From the NCBI RefSeq assembly GCF_030272615.1, contig NC_081411.1, positions 155,708,971 through 155,772,970 on the forward strand: a stretch of 64,000 bases of DNA, read 5' to 3'. Below the pieces are notes generated by a model. The model did not search any database and was not told where the DNA came from. It saw nothing but the letters and a program-made list of their open reading frames with translations. The DNA comes from Cryptomeria japonica (Eukaryota > Streptophyta > Pinopsida > Cupressales > Cupressaceae). Both the position numbers and the translations under genes were made by a program. Shown in pieces: positions 10,101-22,140 of this stretch (positions are counted from its first letter, which is position 1; the number at the start of each line of letters is the position of its first letter).

Positions 10101-12038
10101 ATACAAATTATAATTCATGCCCATATGATTAAATAAAATAAGCATTTGTAAAGAAAAGATTTAGTCATTGGATGTTACATATTATCTGACAGAAAGATCC
10201 TAGATCCAATTCTTGGAGAAAGGAAACATCATTGATAATCTTTTTTTCAAATAAGACTCAATCAAATAAATTAAAAATGTTTTATGTAATTTTTAAAAGT
10301 AGAACTCATGCAATGCTTTTTGCATTATGAATGAATAGAGACATAGAGGTAATCCATAAATTGCGCTAAGCTAGTGCACTTGAATAATAGTTGCATATAT
10401 GGAATAATGGGAATATAGCGAAGAACCTTGCGAGGAACCCTTTTTGTTATTTGATCTGTTCGATATCTACTGATATGACATTTAGAGTTTTCAGGGTATC
10501 TTTGTGTTCATGTCAACTTTTCTTCTTGTTTGGGCTCTTTTATTGTGAAAATGAGTTTAACTACTAAAAAAAAGTTGTGTAAACCCTTATACGTCTACTG
10601 CACCACCAAAGAAGCCACAAAAATGGCAATAATCTGAACCATGTGAAGAATCATGCATATGAAGGGTAGTCCCAAAGATTCAATGAGAAGCAAATGTTAC
10701 AATCCAAATAGAAGTTTTATAGCAGGAAATGTTACAATCCAAATAGAAGTTTAATAACAACCAAACATAAAGATTAAAATCTCATGCCTAATGGATAGGT
10801 CTGAAGTGCTACAGACAACAAGGGTGGAAAGAAAAGTTTTCAAGATGAAGAAAACACATGCTTAGAGGGATTTCATTGACACCAAGGAGTAGATATTTGT
10901 TCTTGGCCTTGAATTCCTATGAAAGCATGCAAACCATTGCCAATGATAAAAGATATAGGTTTATATAAAGAACCAATAATGGAGAATATGATATTCTTAG
11001 GAACACAAGAATATAAGCATGAATCTCAGAGTAGTCACAACATCAAAAGCTAGTCCAATGATAGATTTTGAGATCTCTTTTTGGCAAAGAAACTATCAAA
11101 GGGTGACAGTTGAGATTTAGGAGAAAGTGGAACCAACCAAAAGAAGTTTAATATAAATAAAAAACAAAGATCAATAATACAAATCATAGCATGTATGTCC
11201 AAGGATAACAAAGAAATATAACTATGAGGCAACAAGGTTTTATGACAAAAATATAACTATGTGAACAAAGAATCATGTCAAGACATAAAGAGGTAAGGTG
11301 GTATCCTTATGATCAAAGTATGACAATTACCAATATTATGAAGAGAACTCACATGAATAGATCTAGTCACCTATGCAAACATTTTAGTCATCTTGTGACA
11401 ATCAAAGAGGGCAATAGTAATAAGTATTCATGATAGAAGTCCATTAAAGGTGGTAGTCAACATAGTGAAAAAGCCTAATCATGTTTAGAGGACTAGGCAA
11501 CCCTAAGAACAAGAAAAAATAGTCATGTGATAATGCATAGGACAACCTTAATGGCCAAGTTTAGAGAGCATACAAGATGAATAATGATAGTCTATTTGAT
11601 AAAATGTCATTGTTGCGTGAAGATGATGATCTATGGCTATTGTGGACAATGTAGGATGCAGTTAAATTTAGAGCATAGTCAATGATATAAAATAGTGAGC
11701 ATCATCTTCAATATCTTTATGAAAAAGAAGAAAATTGATAAGGTCTGCTACAAGTCTAGATTAGTCGAGATTGGGAAAGAGTTTGGTTGATCCTCTGTTC
11801 ATATCTTCTAGTCCAATAGCGAGATTGGGAAAAAGTTTGGTATTGATTTTGGTGTTGGTGGAAGGTTTAAGGAGGTACACTATCATCATAATTAATGTTA
11901 GAGAGTGTTGTGAAGAAGAATGGCCATGAAAGGAGTGATTGTCCTAAGTGCTTGAGACTGTCACAAAAAGTGAGTGTTGTAGCAGTGAATCTTCCTTTGA
12001 CCTTTGGGTGGTTGGGAGGGTAAAGACCCATGGTGGTA
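10101..12038. other. CACTA-B interior without recognised genes
   Basis: This is about 1.9 kb of AT-rich sequence with only short frames. A short direct repeat (AATGTTACAATCCAAATAGA) occurs at about 10,690 and 10,727. I recognise no protein similarity on either strand. Confidence 0.5.
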
Positions 12039-12110
12039 TATGTTGAGTGGTTGGGAGGGTAAAGACCCACATACCAACTATCTACTTTGACATGCTAGGA
12101 TGGTGTCCAC
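12039..12110 (+). repeat. 72-bp direct repeat, copy 1
   Basis: This matches 14,924-14,991 plus 27,760-27,764 almost base for base (for example GAGTGGTTGGGAGGGTAAAG). A shorter partial copy lies just upstream at 12,006-12,031. Copy 2 is the exact target of Gypsy-C. Confidence 0.85.
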
Positions 12111-12113
12111 CCA

Positions 12114-14387
12114 ATCAATATTTTCTTTTCAATATTCAATTTGCAGATGATATTGCCATGTTTCCTACCTTGGACAAGAATAATATGATCAACTCGATTA
12201 TAGATTAGAGTTATTTTGTAATGCATTTGGATCAAATATTTCTCAGCCTAAATCTACTTTACTAGGATCAACTATTGACCCTCCTGATTGATTGAGTCAA
12301 TTTGGTTGGCAATGGGGAAGGAATGGTAAAATTGCAAGGTACCCAGGTATACCATTCTCAGTGTCGTCCTCGTTACCTAAGATGTGGGAATGGATGTATG
12401 CTAAGATAGAAAGAAAAATCAATGGTTGGAATAGGGATTTTCTATCATTGGTAAGTAGAGTCCAAGTGTGTGAAAAAATCTTATCCTTTTACATCATTTA
12501 TTATGCATCTATGTGGTTTCTTGCTAGTTATCAAGTAGATAAGGTGAAAAAAGTTATTAGGAAATTTTGTGGTTAGATGGAAGAGGTAAGAAAAGGATGC
12601 ATGTTGTTAAATGGAAATGGTGCTTCTTGAGTAAGGACTTAGGTGGATTGGGGATCAAAGACCTCAGGCAACAAGGTATTGCCTTAGAAATCAAATGGGT
12701 TGTCAAGGCTTTAGAAGGGAATGAACCATGGAAGATATTAATTAGGAGAAAATTCATGATTGTCAATCATTATAACATTTTAGGTGGGAATATTGTTGAT
12801 AATTTCTCATGGTTTGAAATTATTGTCAGGTATGTCTGCAATTTGAGTAAAAAGTCTAACTATTTTTGGATTTTATTATCTATTGAAATTCTTTGGTTTC
12901 TTTGGAAGAGAAGGAATGAGAATGTGTTCCAAGGTAAAGGGAGGGTTCTTATTGAGTGTAATATTAGAATCATAATGCTAATGATTATTGAATAGGTATC
13001 ATTTACATTGAAGATGCCAACGGGAAGATTCATGAAGATATTGGATGAAGGTTCCTCTTCAATAAATAAAGAAGACATTTAGGATGTTGCCTATGTTGAA
13101 AAAAAATATTAGCTAAGTTCGGATTATGACAATCATATATGTATATATTATTTAAATGTACCCATTATTGGGCTAGACCCAAATGTGACGTGGGAAAGGC
13201 AATTCAATGTGTGATAGGGCTGGGCCCAAAATGCAACGTGCAAAGGCATTGGGCTAGACCCAAATGTCCAACATGGTAAATATCAATGATAATAAGCTGA
13301 CCTAAGGAGATCTACCGCCAAAAGAAGGATATATATATATAACAACTTCAAGATGAAGTAAAACACATTTTCATTACTTGCAAAAATGTGATCTACTCTT
13401 CCTATCTCTGCTCTTCTATGTTAGCCATCTCTTCTTCTATCCTTAGCGAATTTGGTGGTCTGCACTTTGGAAAACCTCAAGGACTTATTAAGCAAATTTG
13501 TCAAGATTCTACTTTAGCCTGTTGAAGCCATCTTCTGTTGATCCACTCCTTTGTTGGTTAGGGCTGCATCATCTATCATCTTGGCAACTTACTGTTAGGA
13601 CAACAATTCGAGATAATTATGTCATATTGTAATTGCCTACCATTGGTATAATACATTTTATAATTTAAGGTTGGGTTTTTCACCTCCAAGAGGGAGGTTT
13701 TCCTAGGGTATTGGTGTCTTGTGTCTTGTGTTTCATTACTGTTACTGTTTATTCACAGTTAAATTATAGTTAATTAATTTGTTTAACATCTTAGCACTTA
13801 AATTTAACAACCTATTGACCCCAAGACCTAAGAAAGATAGGGAATAAATTCTAGGAAGAGTATATAGACTTTTATAATAAATATAAAAAAGAACACCAAT
13901 ACCAATTAAAAAGGGGTGAAGCTATAAGACACCTAGAAATGGCTCACCAAAACTTTGATTTCTCTAGTTGAGAGAGGATCTTTGCACCCCTTGGAAGAGA
14001 ATTTGATACTTTCCAAATTAGTAGGATTGAACCTAAGAATAATGGCAAAGGAAAAGACAAAGAACCTAATAATGAAGATGGAGAGAATGAAGAGAAAGAG
14101 GAGAATCCACATAATGATGGTGATAATGAATCTTAATAAGCTATTACAATCTATCTTTTTGAATATTTTGTCAATAGATGATATAATATCGATGTAATTT
14201 GATGTTGACTCGAAGCTCTACACTTTACTCTTAATCGTATAAACTGATTTTTTTTCTTCTTCTAATTTTAAGGCAGTTTAGCCTAGTTGGGGATTTGATG
14301 GAGTAATAAACTTGGTCACTATTATTGTAACCTAACTTTGTACTCTGATTTTATTTTGGTAATTGATCTTTAGAAGAAAAAAAAAAA
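12114..14387 (+). pseudogene. 5'-truncated LINE fragment in CACTA-B
   Basis: The start reads FNIQFADDIAMFPTLDKN, the catalytic FADD block of a LINE reverse transcriptase. It is followed by the 94-codon frame 12,292-12,576 (RYPGIPFSVSSSLPKMWEW, INGWNRDFLSLVSRVQVCE). Then comes 12,567-12,995 (SKDLGGLGIKDLRQQGIALE). These are the thumb and connection regions of L1-type ORF2 and resemble LINE-E at 44,570-44,912. Coding similarity ends near 13,080. The stretch ends in an oligo-A run at 14,377-14,387 that fits a LINE tail. A solo-LTR candidate interrupts it at 13,094. Multiple stops and frameshifts make it a relic. Confidence 0.7.
13094..13809. repeat. Candidate solo LTR (Copia-like)
   Basis: The segment begins TGTTGAAAAA and ends AAATTTAACA. 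It is flanked by GCCTA on the left and ACCTA on the right, a near-match five-base target duplication. It contains a TATA-like run (ATATATATATATAA) near 13,328 and a polyadenylation-type region near 13,740. No internal domain or second LTR accompanies it. The boundaries are tentative. Confidence 0.4.
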
Positions 14388-14986
14388 CATTCTACATAGC
14401 AAACACACTACACTCACATACACTCTTATACAAACCTTGACATGTGTCTTGCTTTAGGATAACCTAGTGTACCACAAGCCAAATAGACATAGACACAAGA
14501 TGAGGAAGCTAGTATTTGTTTCTACCCTCATTTCATCACTTATCATCAACCAACTCAACACTATCAATGATTAATTTGAGGTGTAAAGATTCAACAAATT
14601 GCTACAAATTTCATTGAGTAAAGGCAACATAGGTGACAACCACCCTAACTTCCACAACAAAAGTCTTAGACATAAGATCCCTACCTTTTGACCTTTTGCA
14701 GTTTGATCTTGCAAGATTTAAAAATTCATATGTGCTATTTTTTAATCATATAAGAATCACATATATGATTTTATCCTTAGGCTAGATAATGGGCATGGTC
14801 CAAATTTTAGTTGTTTAAATTCATATTTTTTTCAAGGTTGACGATTCCTAGATCTAATTGTTATCCATTGGTATGATGTCAAAAAATTTGAATTGTGTAT
14901 CTAAGGTTGTGTACTTAAAGGCATATATTGAGTGGTTGGGAGGGTAAAGACCCACATATCAACTATCTACTTTGACATTCTAGGAT
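14388..14986. other. CACTA-B interior without recognised genes
   Basis: This is about 600 bp of AT-rich sequence between the LINE tail and Gypsy-C. It ends in copy 2 of the 72-bp repeat (14,924-14,991). No coding similarity is visible. Confidence 0.5.
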
Positions 14987-14991
14987 GGTGT
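14987..14991 (+). repeat. Target-site duplication of Gypsy-C, left copy (GGTGT)
   Basis: GGTGT precedes the LTR start TGTGTGGGGG and recurs at 27,755-27,759 directly after the other LTR. The intact 72-bp repeat at 12,039 shows the same GGTGT once, as expected for an empty site. Confidence 0.93.
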
Positions 14992-16655
14992 TGTGTGGGG
15001 GAAAAAGCGAGACTAGGTTATCATGCCCTAATCCTACCTCTTGTCACACATTACGGAATACGAAAGAGCCTAGAGGTATCGCACAATTGGCTACTTCTTT
15101 TTGTGAAAGAGAGAGCCACGGGCTACCTATTAGGATTTCTATTCCTTCATTGTATTTGAAAGGTAAGATTATGCAAGTCCAATTCCTAACCCTAAAATGC
15201 AAGTATGAACTAACAACAAGATTGCAGAATTGAACTTAAACAATGGAAAGCTATAAACACAAGGATAAAACAAGAATGCAAATGCGTACCCGGAGTCAAA
15301 ATTGGACTGAAAATGTTCGGGACGGGGGCGCGGGTGCCACTGTCCTGATTCTGTCCTGAAAACTGCACCGGAAACTGTTGTTTTGCACTCTGGAACACTG
15401 TCGGAAATGCTGTCTGTCCGGAGGACCAGGGCGCCCAGCGCCTCTGTCCCAGGAACCAGGGTGCCCAACACCCCTGTCCTGGCAGGACCAGGGTGCCCAG
15501 TGCCCCTGTCCCAGTCTTTTGCTCTGCAATTTGATGCAGAGTACTATCTCGACCTGTTCTCTCCGGATCTGTATCCTGCGGCATCGTCCGAGTCCCGAAA
15601 CCTGCACTGATATCTGAAAAAGGGTGTATGGGTGGCTATATAGGGTTTCGCCTTAGTCAAACCCCCACTTCGGTGATTTCCACCTCCATGAATAGCCAAG
15701 TTTTTTTGTAAAATGTATTGTGTGTGCAGACCTAGTGTGTGTGCAAGGTCCTAAAATGCAAGAAAGCAAACTAGAGCAACCTAGAAAGTAAACCCTAATT
15801 GCTTGTAAATGATAATGTAAATGCTCTAAATCAAGATGCAAAGTGATCTAAAGCATGAATGAATGATATATTGAAGCTTATGCAAAGACATGAAAATAAC
15901 ATGAAATCATACCCAACCCCCAAGGGAGAGGTACAAGCCAATCTTCAGTCGGTAATCTCCTATCGTTCTTCAATGTCTTCCAAGCCCTAAATGGATGAAA
16001 GGATTTGATAAATGCTTGATAGAGGGATGTTGAAAGTTGTTGAAGTCTTCAAAGATCTGCTCTTTCACTACATATGAAGTTCCTGAAAACAAAAATTCCG
16101 ATCCTTTCAAATGAAGAAAGAGAGCTCTTATGTATGAAACCCTAGGTCGCAATTTCATCGTTTGGCCGACCTAGAGATTGAATATCTTGCCAATTTCTTG
16201 GGGTTAAGCTTTATTTTATGATTGGATCGCGCTCCTAAAATTTCGAAAAAAATGTCCGGGACCATGTGCACTCCGGGCGCCACGGTCCCGACAATTTTTC
16301 ACCAAATTTTCAGGGCCGTCAGATATGATGATTTTAGAGAGAATCCCGAAGTTACAAGTGATTTCGAGATGTTTTGACCCCTGAAATCAAGCCCCCAAAT
16401 TCGAAATAGGACTTAATTAGGGTTTTTGATTAGATGATGTATTGGAGGAATAACATGAAAAGGGGCACACTTTAACGAAAGGGCCCGACTTTATGATGTG
16501 AAGGATGATGAAATACGACTTTAGACCTAATTAATTTGATTAATTAAGTGCTAAAGGAGCAATGCAATGCAAAATGTAAAATGCACTAAGGCGGGTGCTA
16601 AACTAGGTGTGAAATTGTACCACCCTAGCAAGTGCGTACAATTTACAACGCTACA
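14992..16655 (-). repeat. Gypsy-C 3' LTR
   Basis: On the plus strand it reads TGTGTGGGGG to GACGCTACA-like (AACGCTACA). It matches 26,089-27,754 along its full length with differences of a few per cent by eye. It contains a GC-rich block at about 15,420-15,510 made of repeats of CAGGGTGCCCA. Short open frames across 15,169-15,617 on both strands are by-products of this repeat. Confidence 0.95.
15636..15643 (-). promoter_or_regulatory. Candidate TATA box in the Gypsy-C 3' LTR
   Basis: CTATATAG lies downstream, in transcriptional sense, of a noncoding U3-like region. The equivalent site in the other LTR is TATATATAG at 26,734-26,742. Assignment is by position and sequence only. Confidence 0.45.
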
Positions 16656-16672
16656 TTTAGCCCCCACTTTAG
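16656..16672 (-). other. Gypsy-C polypurine tract
   Basis: On the minus strand CTAAAGTGGGGGCTAAA directly precedes the 3' LTR start TGTAGCG, where plus-strand DNA synthesis is primed. The same word is embedded in the Gypsy-A LTRs at 2,241 and 30,938. Confidence 0.75.
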
Positions 16673-17234
16673 CGGTCATATGAGTACTACGTGCATATGC
16701 AAGCTAAAGTACAGAAAGTAAACATCATTTGAAAAAGGATATATCCATAAGTTGTCGGACGAAGCCCCCAGCGGTATCTGCAGTACACAGTTAGGAATCG
16801 CACCCTACAAAACACACGTTAGATCACAAAATCACCTAATGCTTACTAAAGAAAGTGATGAAATTTGTGAGTAGCTATATGCCCCCCTGTTTCGACTTGC
16901 TTATTAGGGAGGTGAAGCAGGGTAGCATGTTTACTTGCGACAAATTGTATAAGAGAGTATTGATGAGGGACATTCACTAAATAGGCTTCATCAGAGCACT
17001 TTTTGGAACATCTCGAGAGTAGGGGAATGAAAATACGATTCCTACGCAACAAACGGTTCGAAAATCGCATCTCCCAAACTCAAGTTATGATGAAATGAGT
17101 GATAGAGGAAAATTAGGGTTTGAAAGGTAAAGGTAAAGAAATGAAAGTATATACCTTGAAAGTGACATTTGTATTTGTCACTTTGTTGTTTTTTGAATAC
17201 TATTCATTGCAGCGGAGCCCACATAGCCATCATC
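16673..17234 (+). other. Region upstream of PMD gene 1
   Basis: This noncoding stretch lies between the Gypsy-C polypurine tract and the first ATG of the PMD gene. It should hold that gene's promoter. I could not pick out a convincing TATA box. GAGGGACATTCACT-like and CCCCC words occur but prove nothing. Confidence 0.35.
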
Positions 17235-17315
17235 ATGCCTTCACGATGACCGGAGCATCCCACGAGGATTGAGATCCTGTGCCAAGCCGTAATTGACGAC
17301 GAGCCACTGGACGAG

Positions 17316-17687
17316 GTGAGTTGATTGAACATTTGACTTTTGATTTTCCGCATTTTGACTTTTCTGTGATCGTTTGCGGGCCCTGAAGGTTGACCCGGGC
17401 CCCACCCAGGGCGCCATGGTCCCCCTAGGGCACCATGGTCCTTGTGGGGCGCCCTGGTCCCCCCAGGGCGCCATGGTCCCTGACAGGGCACCATGGTCCC
17501 CTCAGGGTGCCATGGTCCCTGACAGGGCACCATGGTCCCAACCAAGGCGCCATGGTCCCTGACAGGGCACCATGGTCCCAATCAGGGCCTGGCGAGGGGT
17601 TTCAGGGTTAGCATACAATGTTCGACAGTTTGCATGAGCGATTTTGATGATCAAGTACTGATTACGGTTATGTTTTTGTTGTTGCAG
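17316..17687 (+). other. Intron 1 of PMD gene 1
   Basis: A GTGAGT donor and a TTGTTGTTGCAG acceptor flank 372 bp. Removing it joins the exons in phase 0, as in PMD gene 2. Most of the intron is the GC-rich minisatellite at 17,395-17,590. Confidence 0.7.
17395..17590 (+). repeat. GC-rich minisatellite in PMD gene 1 intron
   Basis: About nine degenerate units of roughly 20 bp are built on CAGGGCACCATGGTCCCTGA. The core GGGCGCCATGGTCCC is nearly self-complementary. Long open frames on both strands here (17,204-17,581 and 17,374-17,562) arise from the repeat and are not genes. Confidence 0.9.
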
Positions 17688-19774
17688 GGCCTCCCATACA
17701 TGAGAGAGCATACAGCGGGACATATTCTTCGCAGTTTGCGAGATCAGATTCTGCGGCTGACTCAGTCAGAGAGAGACACATTGTCGATCGTGGGATTATG
17801 GTACGTGATCCTCATGCTAGCCATTCGGTTCCATCCTGCGATGCTGATGGCATTGATGGAGCGATGGGATCCTGACACATGCACATTTCATCTTCGAGTA
17901 GGGGAGCTGACGGTTACACTCAAGGATGTGTACCGTATACTTCGTCTTCCTATCATAGGAGCAACTGTTACATACGTGACCGATCGATCAGCGAAGGATC
18001 ATTAGAGAGAGCAGGTATATTGCATAGGGAGAGTCATGCCGAGCGAGACGAGAGGTCGCATCATGGTCAGCTGGCTCTTACATCCTACAGGGGAGGTACC
18101 CCTTCTGAGACGCCTTATGATCGCCATCATAGCACTAGCCGTCTGCCCTAATGGGCGAGGTACGTACATGCATGGGGGTCTCACATGGTGCATCAGAGCG
18201 ATGGAGAGACATAGGAGAGTGTATGCTTGTGGTCGGAGTATGCTTGCACATCTCTATCACGACCTTGAGGAGTATGTATTTGGACAGAGTTGCAGTTTGA
18301 TGACATGCACACTTCTGCAGGTATGGATTTTAGAGCACTTCACATGCACTAGGCCTGTTGGCTTTCCGCTGAGTACGGCTAGTGAGCGACCTAGGGTGTT
18401 TGCTTATCCACTTACCAGCGAGTGGAGATTTGGAGATCTATTATATTGGAGAGTGATTTTTGATAGACTGACAGCCGAGGTGACAGTGTGGAGACCCTAC
18501 CTGCGGATGCACAGATGGGATGGGATGGAGAGACAGTTAGCATGCTTACAGAGGAACTGCCTACTGTAGGGACGATATTCACACATCATAGTCCCTTTCT
18601 ACTTTGACCGAGTACGGAGGTAGTTCGGGCTAGAGCAGTGTGTTCCAGCCGATGTGCCCATCTCTACTCGACACTCACGGGTCCTTCCCAGACCTAGAGT
18701 AGTAGCGAGACCGATGATAGATGACATCAAGACTATAGATATAGAGGGATCTGATCAGGATGTAGTCACTAATTATTCTGCAGAGCCTGGAGCACAGCGC
18801 AGGTATGTCTCATGGTTTATGAGATCATATCCAGGTCCTATCTTTCCACCGGATCACCTGACAGGCCATCCAGGCCCATGGAGACATGGAGACCGAGATG
18901 AGGACTAGGGATCCAGGTCAGAGGAGCCAGAGGAGGGAGAGGGTCATGAGGAGGCGGGAGATCCTGATCCACCTACAGGCGATCAGCCCAGCGCCGAGGA
19001 GAGACCTGATGATGAGGAGAACAAGGATGCAGATGAGGATGAGGATGCAGATGAGGATAGAGATGATGATGAGGAGTCAGATGCAGCTCCTCACCATTCA
19101 GGGGATGATACCATAGCTCTGGATCCTCCTCTTATTCCCCAACAGGGGGAACATGAGGTGATACGGAGACCTATTCCTAGTACCATCCAGCCTACACCCA
19201 TCGTGCACAGATTAGTCGAGCGAGGGGAGCCTAGTAGATCCCAGTCACAGATGCTACCGTATCATGATCCCTACTGGCGTGAGGGAGACTCAGGTATAGT
19301 AGGTTTAAATTGATTATTAATGTTTTGATGATATAGAATGGTACTAATACAAAAATCTATTCTACTGCCACAACTAATGTGCAGGAGTGGCATTCCCTGA
19401 TTCAGCAGGCAGTGACAGACATTTCCACGATAGCACAGATCCCCAGTTCCTCACAGATTGCCTATAGGCCTCAGGGGAACGCGGGTCGGCATGAGGACTT
19501 GTTTTCCCCATTCCGAGTACAGGTAGACATATGGAGGGAGAGAGAGAGAGTCCTATCAGAGGACCTTCAGCGGGCGCGGCGAGATCTAGCAGCAGCTCAG
19601 GCCGAGGCTACCACCTATCACGCGATCCTTATGGATAGGGATCGTATGAGTTCCTCTCGGAGTCACTCATGGTCTGTATCACGCTACACACCCATGGGTC
19701 CACCTTCACGGCCAGATCAGGAGGGAGCGTCCAGTCGACACTCTCCAGCCACTAGTCCTAGAGATAGGAGATGA

Positions 19775-20374
19775 TTTTATGATGTAGGAGAGGTCACATT
19801 TTGGATGTATAGTGACCTATATTTGTATACGATCCACATATATATATGTATATATACATGCTTCTCTTTTGTCTCAAATGTGTTATCTTTAATGCTTAAA
19901 ACAATGTATATTTTGCTTTGATTAAATCTAATACATTTGGTAAATGTACATGTATGTTCAGAATTTAATTTCCATGTAATTGATTTCTCAATGCACCATG
20001 ATTAAATTGATACATGTGTGACTTAATTAAATATTTAATCAAGCACTACATTGATGATAGGGAAGAAATATGCATTAAGTCTAAGAATCATATAACTAAC
20101 GTGATTTAATTTTGAACTTAAACACAACATGATACGATTCTACTTAACACATAAAGACACCATATAATATGCTAGCATAATGGAAATGTAAATCTTTTAC
20201 AACTTACATAAATGAATTCAAGACAAACTATGAAGTAAGAAAACACGCTTGTCAAGAACGAAGCAATATAGATTAAACATCATAACATTTAATTCTATTT
20301 TGCTTTAATTAGGAGATACTAACATATTACCCAATGTTGAAGAACTGAAAAGAAGATAAATAAGGAATGAAGAA
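19775..20374. other. Spacer between PMD gene 1 and pol of Gypsy-C
   Basis: This is about 600 bp of AT-rich sequence with no coding similarity. The two genes converge here, so it should hold the 3' ends of both transcripts. Confidence 0.5.
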
Positions 20375-22140
20375 TTAAGCATAATATCTACGCAAGTGCA
20401 TAGCATTTATAGGTTCTTTAAGAGGCGTACCATCTACATCCGCTATTTTGTAAGCACCTGATCCATAATCCTCAATAACGATATATGGTCCAAGCCAATT
20501 AGGACTAAATTTTCCCTTTTCTATAGGTAAGGCATTCACATTGCGCTGATTCTCATAAAGGACTAAGTCACCTACTGAGAAGGAACGTTGAATAACCTTA
20601 TCATTATAGCTTCGTTGTAGAGTTTTGTGATACGCTTGAATATGCTCAAGAGCGTTTATACGCTGTTCATCAAGCATCTCAAGCTGTTGAAGTCGTTGTT
20701 CTCTATAAGAGTCACCATCTACTATACCTTTGAGAGAAACCCTAAGTGATGGAATCTCTAGCTCTAAAGGCATAATAGCATCAGCACCATAAACAAGATT
20801 ATAAGGAGAAGTTCCCGTAGCAATTTGCACACTCGTTCGGTAGGCCCAAAGAGCATAGATTAGCTGGTTACTCCAATCCTTACCATGCTTATTCATGGTT
20901 TTGTGAAGAATTTGTTTGATTATTTTATTGGATGATTCGGCTTGACCATTTGATTGAGGATAGTATGGTGTAGAAAATCGATGTTTGATATGATACTTCT
21001 CGAGGAATTTCCTCACGTCCTTGTTCTTAAATGATGTCCCATTATCTGAGATTATAGTAGAAGGTATCCCGAATCGAGAAATGATGTTTTCTAGAAGAAA
21101 TTGACAAATCACTTCAGCAGTGGTAGAGCGAAGGGGAATAGCTTCTACCCACTTCGTAAAGTAATCTGTTGCGGTTATAATGAAGGTGTGTCCTTGAGAT
21201 GAAGGAGGAGAGATTTTACCAATAAGATCCAAACCCCATGCGGAAAAAGGCCAAGAAGCTACTTGAGAATGGAGTTCTTGGGCAGGAGCATGAATCAGAT
21301 TATTATGTTGTTGACATTGATGACATTTCTTAACAAATGAAAAAGAATCCTTCTGCATAGTTTGCAAATAGTATCCCATATGAAGCAATCTATGAACCAA
21401 GGATTTGCCTCCAAAATGCCCCCCACAGGCACCTGAATGTGCCTCTTCAAGAGCAACGGGGATTTCTGATTCGTTAAGACAGCGAAGGAGAAGACCATCA
21501 TAACCCCTTTGGTAAAGGACATTAGAAAGAATGATATATCTAGCAGACAGCTTGCGGATTCTAGCCCTAGTGTTTCTATTAGTAGAATCAGGAAAGGTAC
21601 CATCGGTCAAATATCTTACGATATGCGAGTACCATTCATCTGAGTCTATAAAGTCACAACATGTTACCAGACTAGGATCGTCTACAATAGCTGGAGAAAT
21701 AAGGTTGTGAATAACAAATTTAAGATCAACCACAGGGTCCTCTAAAGATACAAGAGAAGCCACACATGCCATTGCATCCGCATGTCGATTATCTTTTCGA
21801 GGAATAGGTTTCATGGTATAAGAATCAAATTTTTGTAATAAAGAGATGGCAAGGTCTTTATATTGTGATAATTTGTCTTGTTTTGCTTGATATATTCCTG
21901 TTACTTGTCTTATAATCAATTGTGAATCTCCATAGATATGTATGTGTTTTATGTTCAGAGCTAAGGCTGCTTTTATTCCTGCTATAAGAGCCTCATACTC
22001 AGCAATGTTATTGGTACACAGGAAATTTAGACGATAGGATAAGGGAATGGGTTTCTTTGTAGGAGAAATCAGAACAACACCTGCCTCCGATCCCGTACGA
22101 CACTTAGAGCCATCAAAGTATAACTCCCAAGTTTCATCTC
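20375..22140 (-). pseudogene. Gypsy-C pol, archaeal-type RNase H and integrase
   Basis: The frame is open from about 22,140 to the stop near 20,375. It begins WELYFDGSKCRTGSEAGV and continues NNIAEYEALIAGIKAA and YGDSQLIIRQVTG. These are the Asp, Glu and Asp blocks of the second, archaeal-like RNase H that marks the Tat lineage. The integrase follows: a zinc-binding region ending CHQCQQHN, then the catalytic D-D-E residues in WGLDLIGKIS, IISDNGTSFK and NGQAESSNK. The C-terminus ends SGAYKIADVDGTPL without a chromodomain. The integrase itself looks intact. A frameshift near 22,150 separates this block from RT-RNase H. Confidence 0.92.

Larger units (their letters stand above)
17235..19774 (+). 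pseudogene. Plant mobile domain (PMD) gene 1, antisense passenger of Gypsy-C (broken)
   Basis: Exon 1 (17,235-17,315) ends at a GTGAGT donor. Exon 2 starts at 17,688 after TTGTTGTTGCAG. Exon 2 encodes MALMERWDPDTCTFHL, VGELTVTLKDVYRILRLPI, TWCIRAMERHRRVYACGRSM and TLLQVWILEH, the hallmark blocks of the plant mobile domain (MAIN/MAIL1 family, also found in transposons). An acidic linker (DEDEDADEDRDDDEESD) follows. A 91-bp intron (19,294-19,384) with a TACTAAT branch site precedes a last exon with a coiled-coil-like stretch (RERERVLSEDLQRARRDLAA). Stops at about 17,247, 18,003, 18,567, 18,621 and 18,906 keep the frame. The phase across intron 2 does not match as I read it. The function of TE-borne PMD proteins is unknown. 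It may be an antisense accessory gene of the element. Confidence 0.85.

Noticed and set aside
15169-15617. Overlapping open frames on both strands in a GC-rich block
   Set aside because: They lie within the Gypsy-C LTR, change frame between the two LTR copies and are built from short GC repeats. They are not genes.
17204-17581. A 125-codon frame rich in Gly-Pro-Trp repeats on the minus strand
   Set aside because: It is the translation of the 20-bp minisatellite in the PMD intron. Frames on the other strand look equally repetitive.
18886-19116. An Arg/Met-rich frame within the PMD locus
   Set aside because: It is another phase of the acidic linker of PMD gene 1. The acidic reading is continuous with the PMD exon.
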